The notes: a model not told the origin generated them from the sequence alone. A stretch of DNA of 22,080 nt from Iamia sp052038315 (GCA_052038315.1 JBQGCF010000375.1:1-22080); one strand, 5' to 3'; shown: positions 7,254 to 14,440, numbered from the stretch's first letter. Program-made: numbers and translations.

Positions 7254-8837
7254 TCAGCGGGTGAGGCAGTCGTGGAGCGAGCGGGCGTTGGCCCGCATCA
7301 TCTCGACGTAGGTGGTGACGTGGCGGTCGAAGGTGTCGCCGTAGATCGGGCAGATCTCGATGCCCTCGTCGTCGGCCACCTCGCGCAGGGTCGACGACCG
7401 CGAGGCGAGGTTGGGCTCGAGGAAGACGGCGGGGACGTCGAGGTCGCGGATCGTCTGCTGGAGGCGGCGCCGATCGGCCAGCGAGGGCTCGGCCGACGGG
7501 TTGGGCGTCACGAAGCCGGAGATGGCGACGTCGTAGGCCTGGCCGAGGTAGGCGAAGGCGTCGTGGGTGGTCACGAGGTGACGGTCGGCCTCGGGGATGG
7601 CGGCGATGGTGGCGCGGACCTCGCGGTCGAGGGCCTCCAGCTCGTCGATGTAGGCGGCGGCGTTGCGGTGGTACTCCCGGGCGCCGGCCGGGTCGACGCC
7701 GACGAGGGTGTCGCGGATCAGCTCGACGTAGCTGATGGCGTTGCCCACGTCCTGCCACAGGTGCGGGTCGATCTCGCCGTGGACGTGCTTGCCCAGGACC
7801 GCCTGCGGCAGCTGGTAGACGGGGTCGCCGGCGTCGCCGAGGAAGCGGAAGGTGGGGTCGCCGGGCACCTCGGCGAGGGCCTTCGTCGGCACCTCGATCA
7901 CCGTCGTCCGCGGGTCGTGGGCGTGCTGGGTCGCCTCTCCCCCGCCGTGCTCGTCGGCGACGAGCTGCACCTCGCCGGCGTCGAGGTCGACGGCGATGTC
8001 GGCGTGGCCCTCGGCCAGCACGTCCTCGACGTCCATCCCCGGCACGGTCCGGGGGTTCACGCCCACGGCGAAGGTGACGGTCCCGGTGGCGATCGGCACC
8101 GGGCGCTCGCCCCGGGCCACCGCCAGCCGGGCGTCGAGGTCGAGCCGGTAGATCCCGGGCTCGGTGAACACCCAGCTCATGTGGGTGTGGGCATCGGGCG
8201 GGAGGACCGCGGTGTCGGCGGCGTAGCCGTCGGAGGCGTCGAAGCCGTCGGCCGAGCGGACGTAGACCTCCGGGTTCCCGAACGACTCGGTGAGGAACGC
8301 CGTCACGTCGCCGGGGCCGTCGACCCCGGTGGCGGCGACGCGCACCTCGGACGACCGGTCCGCGCCGTGCTCCTCGCCGGTGCCCCGGACCCGCATCCCC
8401 AGCCACACCGTGTCGAGCGAGACGTCCTCGACCAGCGGGATGATCTCGGCGGCGTACTTGATCGCCCCCTCGGCCACCTCGACGTTCGGGACCCCCTCGG
8501 GGAGGTTGGCGTCGAGGGCCCGGATGATCGAGTGCTCCTCCAGGAAGGCGTAGTTGCTGAAGGCCACGTCGGCGTACACGACGTTGCGCACCGCCCGGAG
8601 CGAGGGCTCGTAGGAGTGCGGGTCGCCCCCGTCCGGGACCAGCGAGGACACGACGACCCGGTCCCCGCCCACGTTCCCGACCAGGTCCCGCAGGATCCCC
8701 GTCGTCGTCACGACCTGGATCCGGTCGTCCGACGCGCTCAGGGTCTCCGGCGTCGTGCAGCCGGCGAGCACTGCGGTCGCCCCGACCAGCAGGGCGACGA
8801 CGCCGCGCACACCTCTCGACCTCGGATCCCGTCGCAT
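7254..8837 (-). CDS. Zn/Mn-type substrate-binding lipoprotein with an inserted, circularly permuted surface domain
   Basis: This is a 527-residue protein, far longer than the usual roughly 300 for ZnuA/MntA/PsaA proteins. Signal peptide II ends in lipobox VLAGC (Cys27). Cluster A-I metal-binding halves flank a large insert. Ligands by family alignment are His74 (GDPHSYEP), His359 (DPHLWQD), His425 (TTHDAF) and Asp501 (YGDTFD). The third ligand is His, as in zinc-type proteins, not Glu as in PsaA-type manganese proteins. Residues about 137-349 replace the His-rich loop of ZnuA with an anchored-repeat domain in permuted order: the C-terminal half (VWLG 144-147, VDGPG 172-176, DAHTHMSWVFTEPG 215-228) precedes the N-terminal half (EGHAD 276-280, LPQA 343-346). 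The start at 8837 fits the candidate promoter; an ATG at 8855 would precede the predicted transcript start. Confidence 0.93.
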   Translation of the reverse strand: MRRDPRSRGVRGVVALLVGATAVLAGCTTPETLSASDDRIQVVTTTGILRDLVGNVGGDRVVVSSLVPDGGDPHSYEPSLRAVRNVVYADVAFSNYAFLEEHSIIRALDANLPEGVPNVEVAEGAIKYAAEIIPLVEDVSLDTVWLGMRVRGTGEEHGADRSSEVRVAATGVDGPGDVTAFLTESFGNPEVYVRSADGFDASDGYAADTAVLPPDAHTHMSWVFTEPGIYRLDLDARLAVARGERPVPIATGTVTFAVGVNPRTVPGMDVEDVLAEGHADIAVDLDAGEVQLVADEHGGGEATQHAHDPRTTVIEVPTKALAEVPGDPTFRFLGDAGDPVYQLPQAVLGKHVHGEIDPHLWQDVGNAISYVELIRDTLVGVDPAGAREYHRNAAAYIDELEALDREVRATIAAIPEADRHLVTTHDAFAYLGQAYDVAISGFVTPNPSAEPSLADRRRLQQTIRDLDVPAVFLEPNLASRSSTLREVADDEGIEICPIYGDTFDRHVTTYVEMMRANARSLHDCLTR

Positions 8838-8859
8838 AATGAGAACGGGAACCATTATA
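8836..8859 (-). promoter_or_regulatory. Operon promoter with palindrome spanning -10 and start codon
   Basis: A perfect TATAAT (8859-8854, minus strand) predicts transcription from about 8847, only some 10 bases before the ATG at 8837, with no Shine-Dalgarno. ATAATG and CATTAT arms (8836-8841 and 8853-8858) form an inverted repeat with an 11-base spacer that covers the -10 element and the start codon. A metalloregulator bound here would block the promoter. The arms are not a clear Zur box. No convincing -35 is seen. Confidence 0.5.
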
Positions 8860-8877
8860 CGCGCGCTCGCCTCCCCG

Positions 8878-9234
8878 CTACATCCGGAGCCAGGGGGCGA
8901 GCAGCTGCACGGGCCCGGCGTCCTCGAACCGGGGCCGCAGCTCCGGCGGCACGTCGCCGAGCAGCTCGCCCGAGCACTCCCCGGTGGCGATGATCGCCTC
9001 CATCAGGTGGGCCAGGTTCTCGCCGTGCCGGATCAGGGCGTCGGCGTCGCGGAACCGCTCGATGACGATGCACTCCGTCTCGTCCTCGGTGAAGAACGTG
9101 TCGTACTGCAGCGTCCCCGGGTCCTCGGCCCTGACGATCGCCATGCACTCGGCCGACAGCCGCTTGAACTCCTCGACGTCGCCGTCGTGGAAGCGGAACC
9201 GGACGATCGCCTGGAGCTCGGTGGTCGTGGTCAT
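8878..9234 (-). CDS. Putative quinol monooxygenase (ABM-domain dimeric ferredoxin-like fold)
   Basis: This is a 118-residue protein with the antibiotic-biosynthesis-monooxygenase pattern: an initial strand (TELQAIVRFRFHDG), a helix with Cys30, the central EDPGTLQYDTFFTEDE segment (37-52), then IVIERFRDADALIRH (57-70) and a helix ending EAIIATG. Such proteins are small cytosolic dimers that oxidise quinols or related aromatics or handle reactive intermediates; the substrate cannot be read here. GAGGAG lies six bases before the ATG at 9234. The stop is 40 bases before the metal importer, whose promoter occupies that gap, so the two are probably separate units. It follows the isomerase gene on the same strand after 98 bases. 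Confidence 0.82.
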   Translation of the reverse strand: MTTTTELQAIVRFRFHDGDVEEFKRLSAECMAIVRAEDPGTLQYDTFFTEDETECIVIERFRDADALIRHGENLAHLMEAIIATGECSGELLGDVPPELRPRFEDAGPVQLLAPWLRM

Positions 9235-9252
9235 GGTGGTCTCCTCGTGTCG

Positions 9253-9278
9253 CCAGCCCCGTCGGCTGGTCCGACCAG
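9253..9278 (-). promoter_or_regulatory. Overlapping inverted repeats upstream of the monooxygenase gene
   Basis: CCAGCC (9253-9258) pairs with GGCTGG (9264-9269). CTGGTC-C-GACCAG (9266-9278) is a perfect 13-base odd palindrome about 32 bases before the ATG at 9234. The overlap allows either an operator or two alternative hairpins. The 98-base gap (9235-9332) holds nothing else I can name. Confidence 0.3.
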
Positions 9279-9332
9279 GGGACGGAGCCGCCCCCCGGAT
9301 CTCGACATCGGGGAGCCCGTCGGGCGTCGGCG

Positions 9333-10133
9333 TCAGTCGGCCACGTGGGCGGTGCTGGCGAGCCAGTGCCGGGCGAGGGCGGCGTCGCCGTCGACCGCGA
9401 TGGCCGGGCCCGCCTCGTCGAGGGGGAGACGGCGGGTCAGGACCTGGAGCAGCGCCCCGGCCGGTCCGCCGACGGTCACGTCGGCCGGCGCCGCGCCGAG
9501 CCGCCACGTCGCCCCGTCGGGACCCCGCTCGACGAGCCAGGCGCCCTCGTCGCCGGTCACGTCGGTGGCCCGCCACAGGAGGGTCTCGCCGCTCCCCCGG
9601 ATGGCCCCGGCCGACTCGGGCCGCTGCGCCGCCCACGTCGGCGAGGTGAGCATGGCCAGGTGGTTGCCGATGAGGGCGGCGGCGACGCTGGGTTCGACCT
9701 CGACCGGCCGGCCGGCGGCCACGGCGCCGTCGAAGCCGTGGACGACCGACTCGTTGACCATGCTGGCCAGCCAGAACCGCGTCCCGGACCGCCCGTCGCC
9801 GGCGGCGTTCCACACCGGTGCGTCCAGGGCGTCGTCGGAGCAGGCGTCGGCCACCCGCTGCGCCGATCCGTCGAGCCACGCCGGCCACTCCCCCGGGTCG
9901 GCGGGCACCGGAGCCATCTCCATCGACAGCTGCGTGGGGTCGGCGACCCGCCGCTCGACGATGTCGGCGACCCAGTGCTGGGTCTGGCCCACGTGGGCGA
10001 CCAGGTCGGCGACGGTCCACCCGGGGGTCGTCGGCACGGGGGCGTCGGGCCCAGCGGCACCGGCCGCCGCGGCCAGGCGCCGGGTGTGCTCGACGATCGC
10101 TCGTCGGGCCAGGGGTGCATCGATCTCGGCCAT
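9333..10133 (-). CDS. Mycothiol-dependent maleylpyruvate isomerase-family protein (DinB-like)
   Basis: This 266-residue protein fits the maleylpyruvate isomerase, mycothiol-dependent family. The N-terminal four-helix metal domain shows PGWTVADLVAHVGQTQHWV (about 37-55), where His47 is the usual first metal ligand. NESVVHGFD (127-135) would supply Glu128 and His132. The C-terminal part (about 175-266) resembles the accompanying alpha/beta domain, with TVGGPAGALLQVLTRRL before the end. The family uses mycothiol as cofactor, which fits an actinobacterial host; the true substrate is unknown because many members are not characterised. The start at 10133 is preferred for the purine-rich GAGAGGG just upstream. 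An ATG at 10186 in the same frame lacks a site. Confidence 0.85.
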   Translation of the reverse strand: MAEIDAPLARRAIVEHTRRLAAAAGAAGPDAPVPTTPGWTVADLVAHVGQTQHWVADIVERRVADPTQLSMEMAPVPADPGEWPAWLDGSAQRVADACSDDALDAPVWNAAGDGRSGTRFWLASMVNESVVHGFDGAVAAGRPVEVEPSVAAALIGNHLAMLTSPTWAAQRPESAGAIRGSGETLLWRATDVTGDEGAWLVERGPDGATWRLGAAPADVTVGGPAGALLQVLTRRLPLDEAGPAIAVDGDAALARHWLASTAHVAD

Positions 10134-10162
10134 GGGATCCCTCTCGTCCGGTTCCCCGTGCT

Positions 10163-10179
10163 GACCGGCGCGGCCGGTC
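10163..10179. terminator. GC-rich hairpin between esterase and isomerase genes
   Basis: GACCGGC and GCCGGTC form a perfect seven-base-pair stem with a GCG loop. It lies in the 65-base gap after the esterase stop on the minus strand. No U-tract follows. It could be an actinobacterial-type terminator or attenuator; this is weak evidence. Confidence 0.3.
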
Positions 10180-10198
10180 GGACTCATCGCGACGGCGA

Positions 10199-10864
10199 TC
10201 AGCCGAACGCCCAGGCGACCATCCTCGGCAGCTCGGCGTCCCAGAGGGCCGGGCCGTGGCCGCCGGGGCGCTCGTGGAGGACGACGTCGGCGCCGGCGCC
10301 GCGCAGGGCCGTCGCCCAGCGGGTGGCGTTCTCGAGGAAGAAGGGCTCGTCGGTGCCGGCGACCAGGTAGGTGCGCGGGATCGGGCCCGGCAGCGGACCG
10401 GTCGGCCGGTAGCCGGCGCCGGGCGAACCGGCGAGGATCACGCCGTAGACCTCGGGGTGGCGCAGGCCCAGGGCGAGGGCCAGCTCGCCCCCGGCCGACG
10501 CCCCGAACACCGCGGTCCGCTCCGCCGGCAGGGCCAGGCCGAGGTGGTCGGCGGACCAGCGGCGGACGTCCTCGACGACGAGGCGCTCGTGGGCGGCGAA
10601 CCGATCGGCGTCGAAGACGGTCGAGTACTCGTGGAGCCGGGCCATCTCGTCGGCCACGCCGTGGACGCCGACGAGCGCGGTGGGCGGTCCGCCGGCCGCC
10701 TCCAGGATCGCCGCCCACCCGGCCGTCGCCTGCCCGTCGGCGGCGAAGACGACCGCCTCCGGCGGACCGGGCGGGACGTACGCCGTCACCGGTCGGCCCC
10801 CGTCGTACGGGAACGTCTCCTCGACGAGCCGCCCCGCCAGCGGTCCGCCGGCCGTGGCGGTCAT
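10199..10864 (-). CDS. Alpha/beta-hydrolase esterase (enterochelin-esterase/esterase D-like)
   Basis: This is a 221-residue hydrolase. The nucleophile elbow is GASAGG (121-126, Ser123). Likely acid and base are Asp172 in AGTDEPFF and His203 in PGGHGPALW, which gives a full catalytic triad in the expected order. The fold order (VVFAADGQ, oxyanion region, ALVGVHG, GHP-type tail) matches the esterase D/Fes-like group, and no signal peptide is present, so it should be cytosolic. The ester substrate is unknown. The ATG at 10864 overlaps the stop of the MerR-type regulator as ATGA, indicating coupled translation and probably control by that regulator. Confidence 0.88.
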   Translation of the reverse strand: MTATAGGPLAGRLVEETFPYDGGRPVTAYVPPGPPEAVVFAADGQATAGWAAILEAAGGPPTALVGVHGVADEMARLHEYSTVFDADRFAAHERLVVEDVRRWSADHLGLALPAERTAVFGASAGGELALALGLRHPEVYGVILAGSPGAGYRPTGPLPGPIPRTYLVAGTDEPFFLENATRWATALRGAGADVVLHERPGGHGPALWDAELPRMVAWAFG

Positions 10865-11568
10865 GCGGCGGCGCCGAAGAGGGCGGCGACGACGGGCTCG
10901 GCCGCGGTCGGGGCGCGGACGTCGAGCGTGGTGCCGGTGGCGTCGACGGTGATGGTGAAGCCGAGGAAGGCGCAGCAGGCCTGCTCGGCGGCGACCAGGC
11001 GGCCCAGCTCGTCCAGGGGCACCGACGGGGCGAGGGCGAGCCGCAGGGCGCCGTCGACGGTGGCGGTCCGCGCCGTCACGTGGGTGAGGACGTCGTCCCA
11101 CTCCTGCACGCGGCCCCGCTGCTCGCCGGCGGTCAGGGTGCAGGCGATCGGGTCGGCGACCGGCTCGCCGAGGCAGGCGCAGCGGTCGTCGCACGGCCCG
11201 TCGACGGGCTCGGACCGGAGCTGGGCGGCAGCCGAGCGGAGCTGCCCGGCGAACCGGGTCAGCTCGTCGAGGCGCTGCTGGGTCTCGCCGACCTTGGCCG
11301 TGATCAGGTCGTGGAACCGGCGCTGCACCGGGCCGCACAGGTCGCCGTCCCAGATCGACACCAGGTCGGTGATCTCCTCCAGCGTGCACCCGAGCTGCTT
11401 GGCCCGGGCGATGAACGCCAGCCGGCCCACGGCGGCCTCGTCGTACAACCGGTAGCCGGCGGCCGAGCGGGCCGCCGGGACGACCAGGCCGATGCCCTCG
11501 TAGTAGCGGAGCGCCGAGGTCGAGAAGCCCGTGCGCTCGGCGACCTGGCCGATGGTCAGCGTGCCCAT
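10861..11568 (-). CDS. MerR-family transcriptional regulator with Cys-rich effector part
   Basis: This is a 235-residue protein. Residues about 3-70 are a MerR winged helix (TIGQVAERTGFSTSALRYYE, then GYRLYDE), followed by a dimerisation helix (about 80-117). Cys78 sits near the position of the conserved metal-binding Cys of MerR/ZntR-type sensors. A CDDRCAC cluster (126-132) and Cys143 follow, so a soft-metal or thiol-reactive signal is plausible but unproven. The C-terminal extension (about 150-235, EQACCAFLGF at 195-204) is longer than in classic MerR proteins and may be a second sensing domain. A long-spacer promoter with a palindrome lies directly upstream, which predicts autoregulation. 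The gene is coupled to the downstream esterase. Confidence 0.9.
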   Translation of the reverse strand: MGTLTIGQVAERTGFSTSALRYYEGIGLVVPAARSAAGYRLYDEAAVGRLAFIARAKQLGCTLEEITDLVSIWDGDLCGPVQRRFHDLITAKVGETQQRLDELTRFAGQLRSAAAQLRSEPVDGPCDDRCACLGEPVADPIACTLTAGEQRGRVQEWDDVLTHVTARTATVDGALRLALAPSVPLDELGRLVAAEQACCAFLGFTITVDATGTTLDVRAPTAAEPVVAALFGAAA

Positions 11569-11574
11569 GGCCGA

Positions 11575-11606
11575 ACCGTAGGCCTTCGAGCCGGGTCGAA
11601 GGTCAA
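11575..11606 (-). promoter_or_regulatory. MerR-type promoter and palindromic operator
   Basis: On the minus strand, TTGACC (11606-11601) and TACGGT (11580-11575) are separated by 20 bases, the overlong spacing typical of MerR-activated promoters. The spacer contains most of a perfect palindrome, CCTTCGA-N6-TCGAAGG (11583-11602). Six bases separate TACGGT from the ATG at 11568, so the transcript should start at the A of the start codon. Confidence 0.7.
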
Positions 11607-11610
11607 GCCC

Positions 11611-13734
11611 TCAGGTGACGGCCGCGGCGGCGGTGATCTTCCAGGCGCCGTCGACGGGCGACCAGGTGGTGGCGAGGGTGAGCTCGTCGCCGTAGCCGGT
11701 GTAGCGGACCCGGAACCGGACGTCGCCCCCGGCCTCGTCGGCGTCGTCGGCGTCCTCGGCGAGGATCGCCCACGACTGGGTCGGGCTGGGCGGCATGGCT
11801 CCGCTCGCCATCAGCTCGGCCAGCACGGTGCCGGAGAAGTCGGCGACCAGGCGGCCGAGGTTGCCCTCGACCACGTCCTGGGCGTGGCGCTCGGCCGCCT
11901 CCCGGGCGCTGCGGGGCTGGTCGTCGACGTGGTCGCACCCGGTGACCTCGGCGGTGAGGGCCTGGAGCTCGGCGAGGTGGTGCTCGTACACGCCGCGGGG
12001 CGTGGTGCCGTGGGTGACGCAGAGGTGGGCGGCGATCCCGACGGCGGCGCCGTGCTGGCCCCCGTTGCCCATGAACTTGGTCGACGTGCCGGCGACGTGG
12101 GTGACGCTGATGTGCTTGCCCGCCATCATCAGGTTGTCGATGCTCGCCGAGTAGAGGCAGCGGAACGGGATGGCGTAGGGCCGGCCGTCGCGCAGGTCCC
12201 ACGCCCAGTCCCGCAGGCGGAAGTCGTAGGCGGCCTCGCCCTCGGGGAACGGGTAGTGGAGGCAGAAGGCCCCGTCGTTGCGGACCACCGCGTCGGGGAA
12301 GTCGGTGTGGTCGCGGATGTCGTTCTCGGTGAGGACGTGGTCGCCCTTGTAGCGCTTGAACTCACCCTGGGCGGCGACGTGGGCGATCCACTCCAGCTCG
12401 AGGCGGGCGTAGTTCTCCGGGTCGAGCTCCTTCACGTTGGCGAAGGTGCCGTAGAGGGCGCAGAGGAGGTGGTCGCGGATGTGCTCGCCCTCGGTGTAGA
12501 GGTCGAGCCACTGGCCGTACTCCCAGAAGTGGGTGGCCGGGAAGCGCATCAGCGGGTTCTCGCCCGGCGCCACGTCGGCGAAGGCCGTCTCGAAGGCGAA
12601 CTCGAGGGTGTCGGGGTTGCGGCCGGCGACGGGTCCGAGGCCGTTCTCGGTGCCGGGCCGGTCGAGCTGGCCGCTCAGGTTGGCGTAGTCCCCGGCGACG
12701 GCCTCGGCCCACGGCACGTCGGGGAAGGGCACCGGCTCGGCGGCCATGCGGGTGCGGAAGAAGAGGGTGTTGCCGTGGTGCATGTCGTCGCCGACCTCGG
12801 GCGCCGTCGGCTCGTCGTACGCCGAGCGGGCCTCCTGCCCCGAGAGGGTCTCGGCCCCGGCGAGGATCCCGAGGATCGCGGTGCCGGTGCAGTCGACGAA
12901 GACCGGCGCCCGGAACCGGGTCTCCTCGCCGCTGCGGGCCTCGCGCACGTCGATCGACACGATCCTCGACTCCTCGGCGACGAGGTCGAAGACCCGGCGC
13001 TCCAGGAAGATCGAGACGTTCGGCTCGGCCTCCAGGACCTGCCTGGCGACGAGGTCCCCGTCGGCGGTGCGGCCGGACAGCTCCCGCACGAGCGGCCCGG
13101 TCTCGCCCCGCGGGCTGAGCCCGATCTCCTTGCTGGCGTTGCCGCCGAGGACCGGACGGTCCTGGACCAGTGCGACCCGGCACCCCTTGCGGGCTGCGGT
13201 CAGCGCAGCGGCGCAACCGGCCACCCCACCGCCGACGACCACGACGTCGTACTCGCCGCCGTCGACCGGCTCGTCGGGCAGGCCGCGCAACCGCTTGCGC
13301 CAGGCCCGGGCGGCATCGTCGGCGCCCTCCGGCGGAACCGTCCCCTCGCTGCTCAGGAAGACGGCGTCGCAGCGCCCGTCGAAGCCGGTGAGGTCGTGGA
13401 GGACGAAGGCGACGTCGCCGCCGTCGAGGTCGACCGTCCCGGCCCGCTCCCACGACCAGTCCCGCCCGTTCGCCCCCAGCTCGGTGGGGAGGGTCGTGCC
13501 GGCGATCGTCAGCGTGAAGCGCCCGGGGTGGTGCGACGGGACCCAGTCCTTGGCCCGCACCCACACGTCGTAGCGGCCGGGCTCGACGGCGACGGTGGTG
13601 GTGGCGTCGGCGACCGGCCGGCCCAGCCCGTGGGCGAGGAGGTACGGCGACCCCATCTGCCCCTCGAACTGGGAGTCCACGACCCAACCCCCGTGATCGT
13701 CGAACTCCTCGGCCTCGACCAGAACGTCATCCAT
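11611..13734 (-). CDS. FAD-dependent oxidoreductase fused to carbohydrate-binding-like and SnoaL-like domains
   Basis: This 707-residue protein has three apparent parts. Residues about 1-130 form a beta-sandwich-like region resembling the CBM-type domains of xanthan-lyase-like proteins (VEAEEF, then GRYDVWVRAKDW). Residues about 160-590 form an FAD oxidoreductase of the PF12831 type: the dinucleotide motif VVVGGGVAGCAAALTAARKG (165-184), GGNAS (197-201), VDCTGTA in the middle, and a late GNGGQHGAAVGIAAHL. Residues about 609-707 resemble an NTF2/SnoaL-like cone domain. No signal peptide is seen, so it is probably cytosolic. The substrate is unknown; a sugar-like or polyhydroxylated compound is a guess from the first part. 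The ATG at 13734 matches a leaderless promoter. It lies just after a TetR gene with operator-like palindromes between them. Confidence 0.88.
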   Translation of the reverse strand: MDDVLVEAEEFDDHGGWVVDSQFEGQMGSPYLLAHGLGRPVADATTTVAVEPGRYDVWVRAKDWVPSHHPGRFTLTIAGTTLPTELGANGRDWSWERAGTVDLDGGDVAFVLHDLTGFDGRCDAVFLSSEGTVPPEGADDAARAWRKRLRGLPDEPVDGGEYDVVVVGGGVAGCAAALTAARKGCRVALVQDRPVLGGNASKEIGLSPRGETGPLVRELSGRTADGDLVARQVLEAEPNVSIFLERRVFDLVAEESRIVSIDVREARSGEETRFRAPVFVDCTGTAILGILAGAETLSGQEARSAYDEPTAPEVGDDMHHGNTLFFRTRMAAEPVPFPDVPWAEAVAGDYANLSGQLDRPGTENGLGPVAGRNPDTLEFAFETAFADVAPGENPLMRFPATHFWEYGQWLDLYTEGEHIRDHLLCALYGTFANVKELDPENYARLELEWIAHVAAQGEFKRYKGDHVLTENDIRDHTDFPDAVVRNDGAFCLHYPFPEGEAAYDFRLRDWAWDLRDGRPYAIPFRCLYSASIDNLMMAGKHISVTHVAGTSTKFMGNGGQHGAAVGIAAHLCVTHGTTPRGVYEHHLAELQALTAEVTGCDHVDDQPRSAREAAERHAQDVVEGNLGRLVADFSGTVLAELMASGAMPPSPTQSWAILAEDADDADEAGGDVRFRVRYTGYGDELTLATTWSPVDGAWKITAAAAVT

Positions 13735-13740
13735 GGCCGC

Positions 13741-13772
13741 ACCGTACCACTTACATACATGCGTGTACGCAT
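13741..13772 (-). promoter_or_regulatory. Leaderless promoter and TetR-type operator before the FAD oxidoreductase
   Basis: TACGGT (13746-13741) lies six bases before the ATG at 13734. Upstream, TACATACATGCGTGTA (13752-13767) is an inverted repeat with six of eight arm matches, and ATGCGT-GT-ACGCAT (13759-13772) is a perfect one. Together they cover the spacer and -35 region. The adjoining TetR-type regulator is the natural candidate repressor; its gene ends at 13775. Confidence 0.62.
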
Positions 13773-13774
13773 CT

Positions 13775-14374
13775 TCACCCGGAGGCGGCCTTGCCGTCCA
13801 GGGACCGCGCCTCGGCCCGGAGCCGGCGGAGGACGACCGCCTCGTGGCCGAGGGCGGCACCGCCGTTGGTGGCCCGCCCGAGGGCCAGGCCGAGCATCGT
13901 CTCGCGGGCCAGGGCGTAGAAGGCCCGGTGCTCGGCGGTGCGGAGGAGGGTCGGGGCCATGCGCTCGGGGCTGACGAGCGTGGCGAACCCGGCCACGACG
14001 GGACCGACCTCGGCGCCCAGACCGTCGCGGTCGTTGGCCACGGCCAGCCACGCCTCCAGGACCGCCTTGAAGCGCGGGTCCCGGATCGAGGCCCAGCTGG
14101 CGTCGACCAGGCCGGCGAGATCGGTGACCGGCCGGCGCCGCTCGCCGGGGCCCATCACCGTGTAGAGCCGGCGCAGCGCATCGGCCATCAGCGCCGGGAG
14201 GCTGTCGTAGTGGTGGTGGAAGGCACCCCGGGTGACGCCGGCCCGCTGGCACACCTCGGCGGCCGTCAGCGCCGCCCACCCCCGCTCGACCAGCACGTCG
14301 ATGGCGGCGTCGGCCAGCCCGGCCTTGGTCGCCGCCGTGCGATCGGCCTGCGTGCGGCGGGGTCGCTCGGTCAT
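13775..14374 (-). CDS. TetR/AcrR-family transcriptional regulator
   Basis: This 199-residue protein has a TetR DNA-binding domain at about residues 15-60: an initial helix (AATKAGLADAAIDVLVERG), then LTAAEVCQRAGVTRGAFHHHYDS with the family's helix-turn-helix and the F-x-x-HY/YF stretch, then MADALRRL. The remaining all-helical portion is the ligand and dimer domain, with no recognisable ligand signature. It lies 40 bases before the FAD oxidoreductase on the same strand, and palindromes fill that gap, so repression of that gene is likely. It is divergent from the acetyltransferase gene, 66 bases away. CAGACT (14386-14381) sits six bases before its ATG, again a leaderless layout, though a weak -10. 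Confidence 0.92.
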   Translation of the reverse strand: MTERPRRTQADRTAATKAGLADAAIDVLVERGWAALTAAEVCQRAGVTRGAFHHHYDSLPALMADALRRLYTVMGPGERRRPVTDLAGLVDASWASIRDPRFKAVLEAWLAVANDRDGLGAEVGPVVAGFATLVSPERMAPTLLRTAEHRAFYALARETMLGLALGRATNGGAALGHEAVVLRRLRAEARSLDGKAASG

Positions 14375-14428
14375 CCCGCCAGTCTGCGGCGCCCCGCGCC
14401 ACGGCCGGCGCACCCCTCCCCCACGCCG

Positions 14429-14434
14429 TAGGTT
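14429..14434 (+). promoter_or_regulatory. -10 element of leaderless acetyltransferase gene
   Basis: TAGGTT is followed by exactly six bases and then the ATG at 14441, which puts the predicted transcript start at the A of the start codon. No Shine-Dalgarno or clear -35 is seen. Confidence 0.5.
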
Positions 14435-14440
14435 CCGGGC

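Noticed and set aside
8838..8855. Alternative start of the substrate-binding protein at 8855.
   Set aside because: It adds a short MVPVLI before the basic signal-peptide start and lies upstream of the transcript start predicted from TATAAT.
8836..8858. The importer-promoter palindrome as a definite Zur or IdeR box.
   Set aside because: The arms match, but the 11-base centre fits neither the 7-1-7 Zur layout nor the IdeR consensus.
10134..10186. Alternative start of the isomerase-family protein at 10186.
   Set aside because: It has no ribosome site, and the extra residues are Gly/Asp-rich and unlike the family. The start at 10133 has GAGAGGG upstream.
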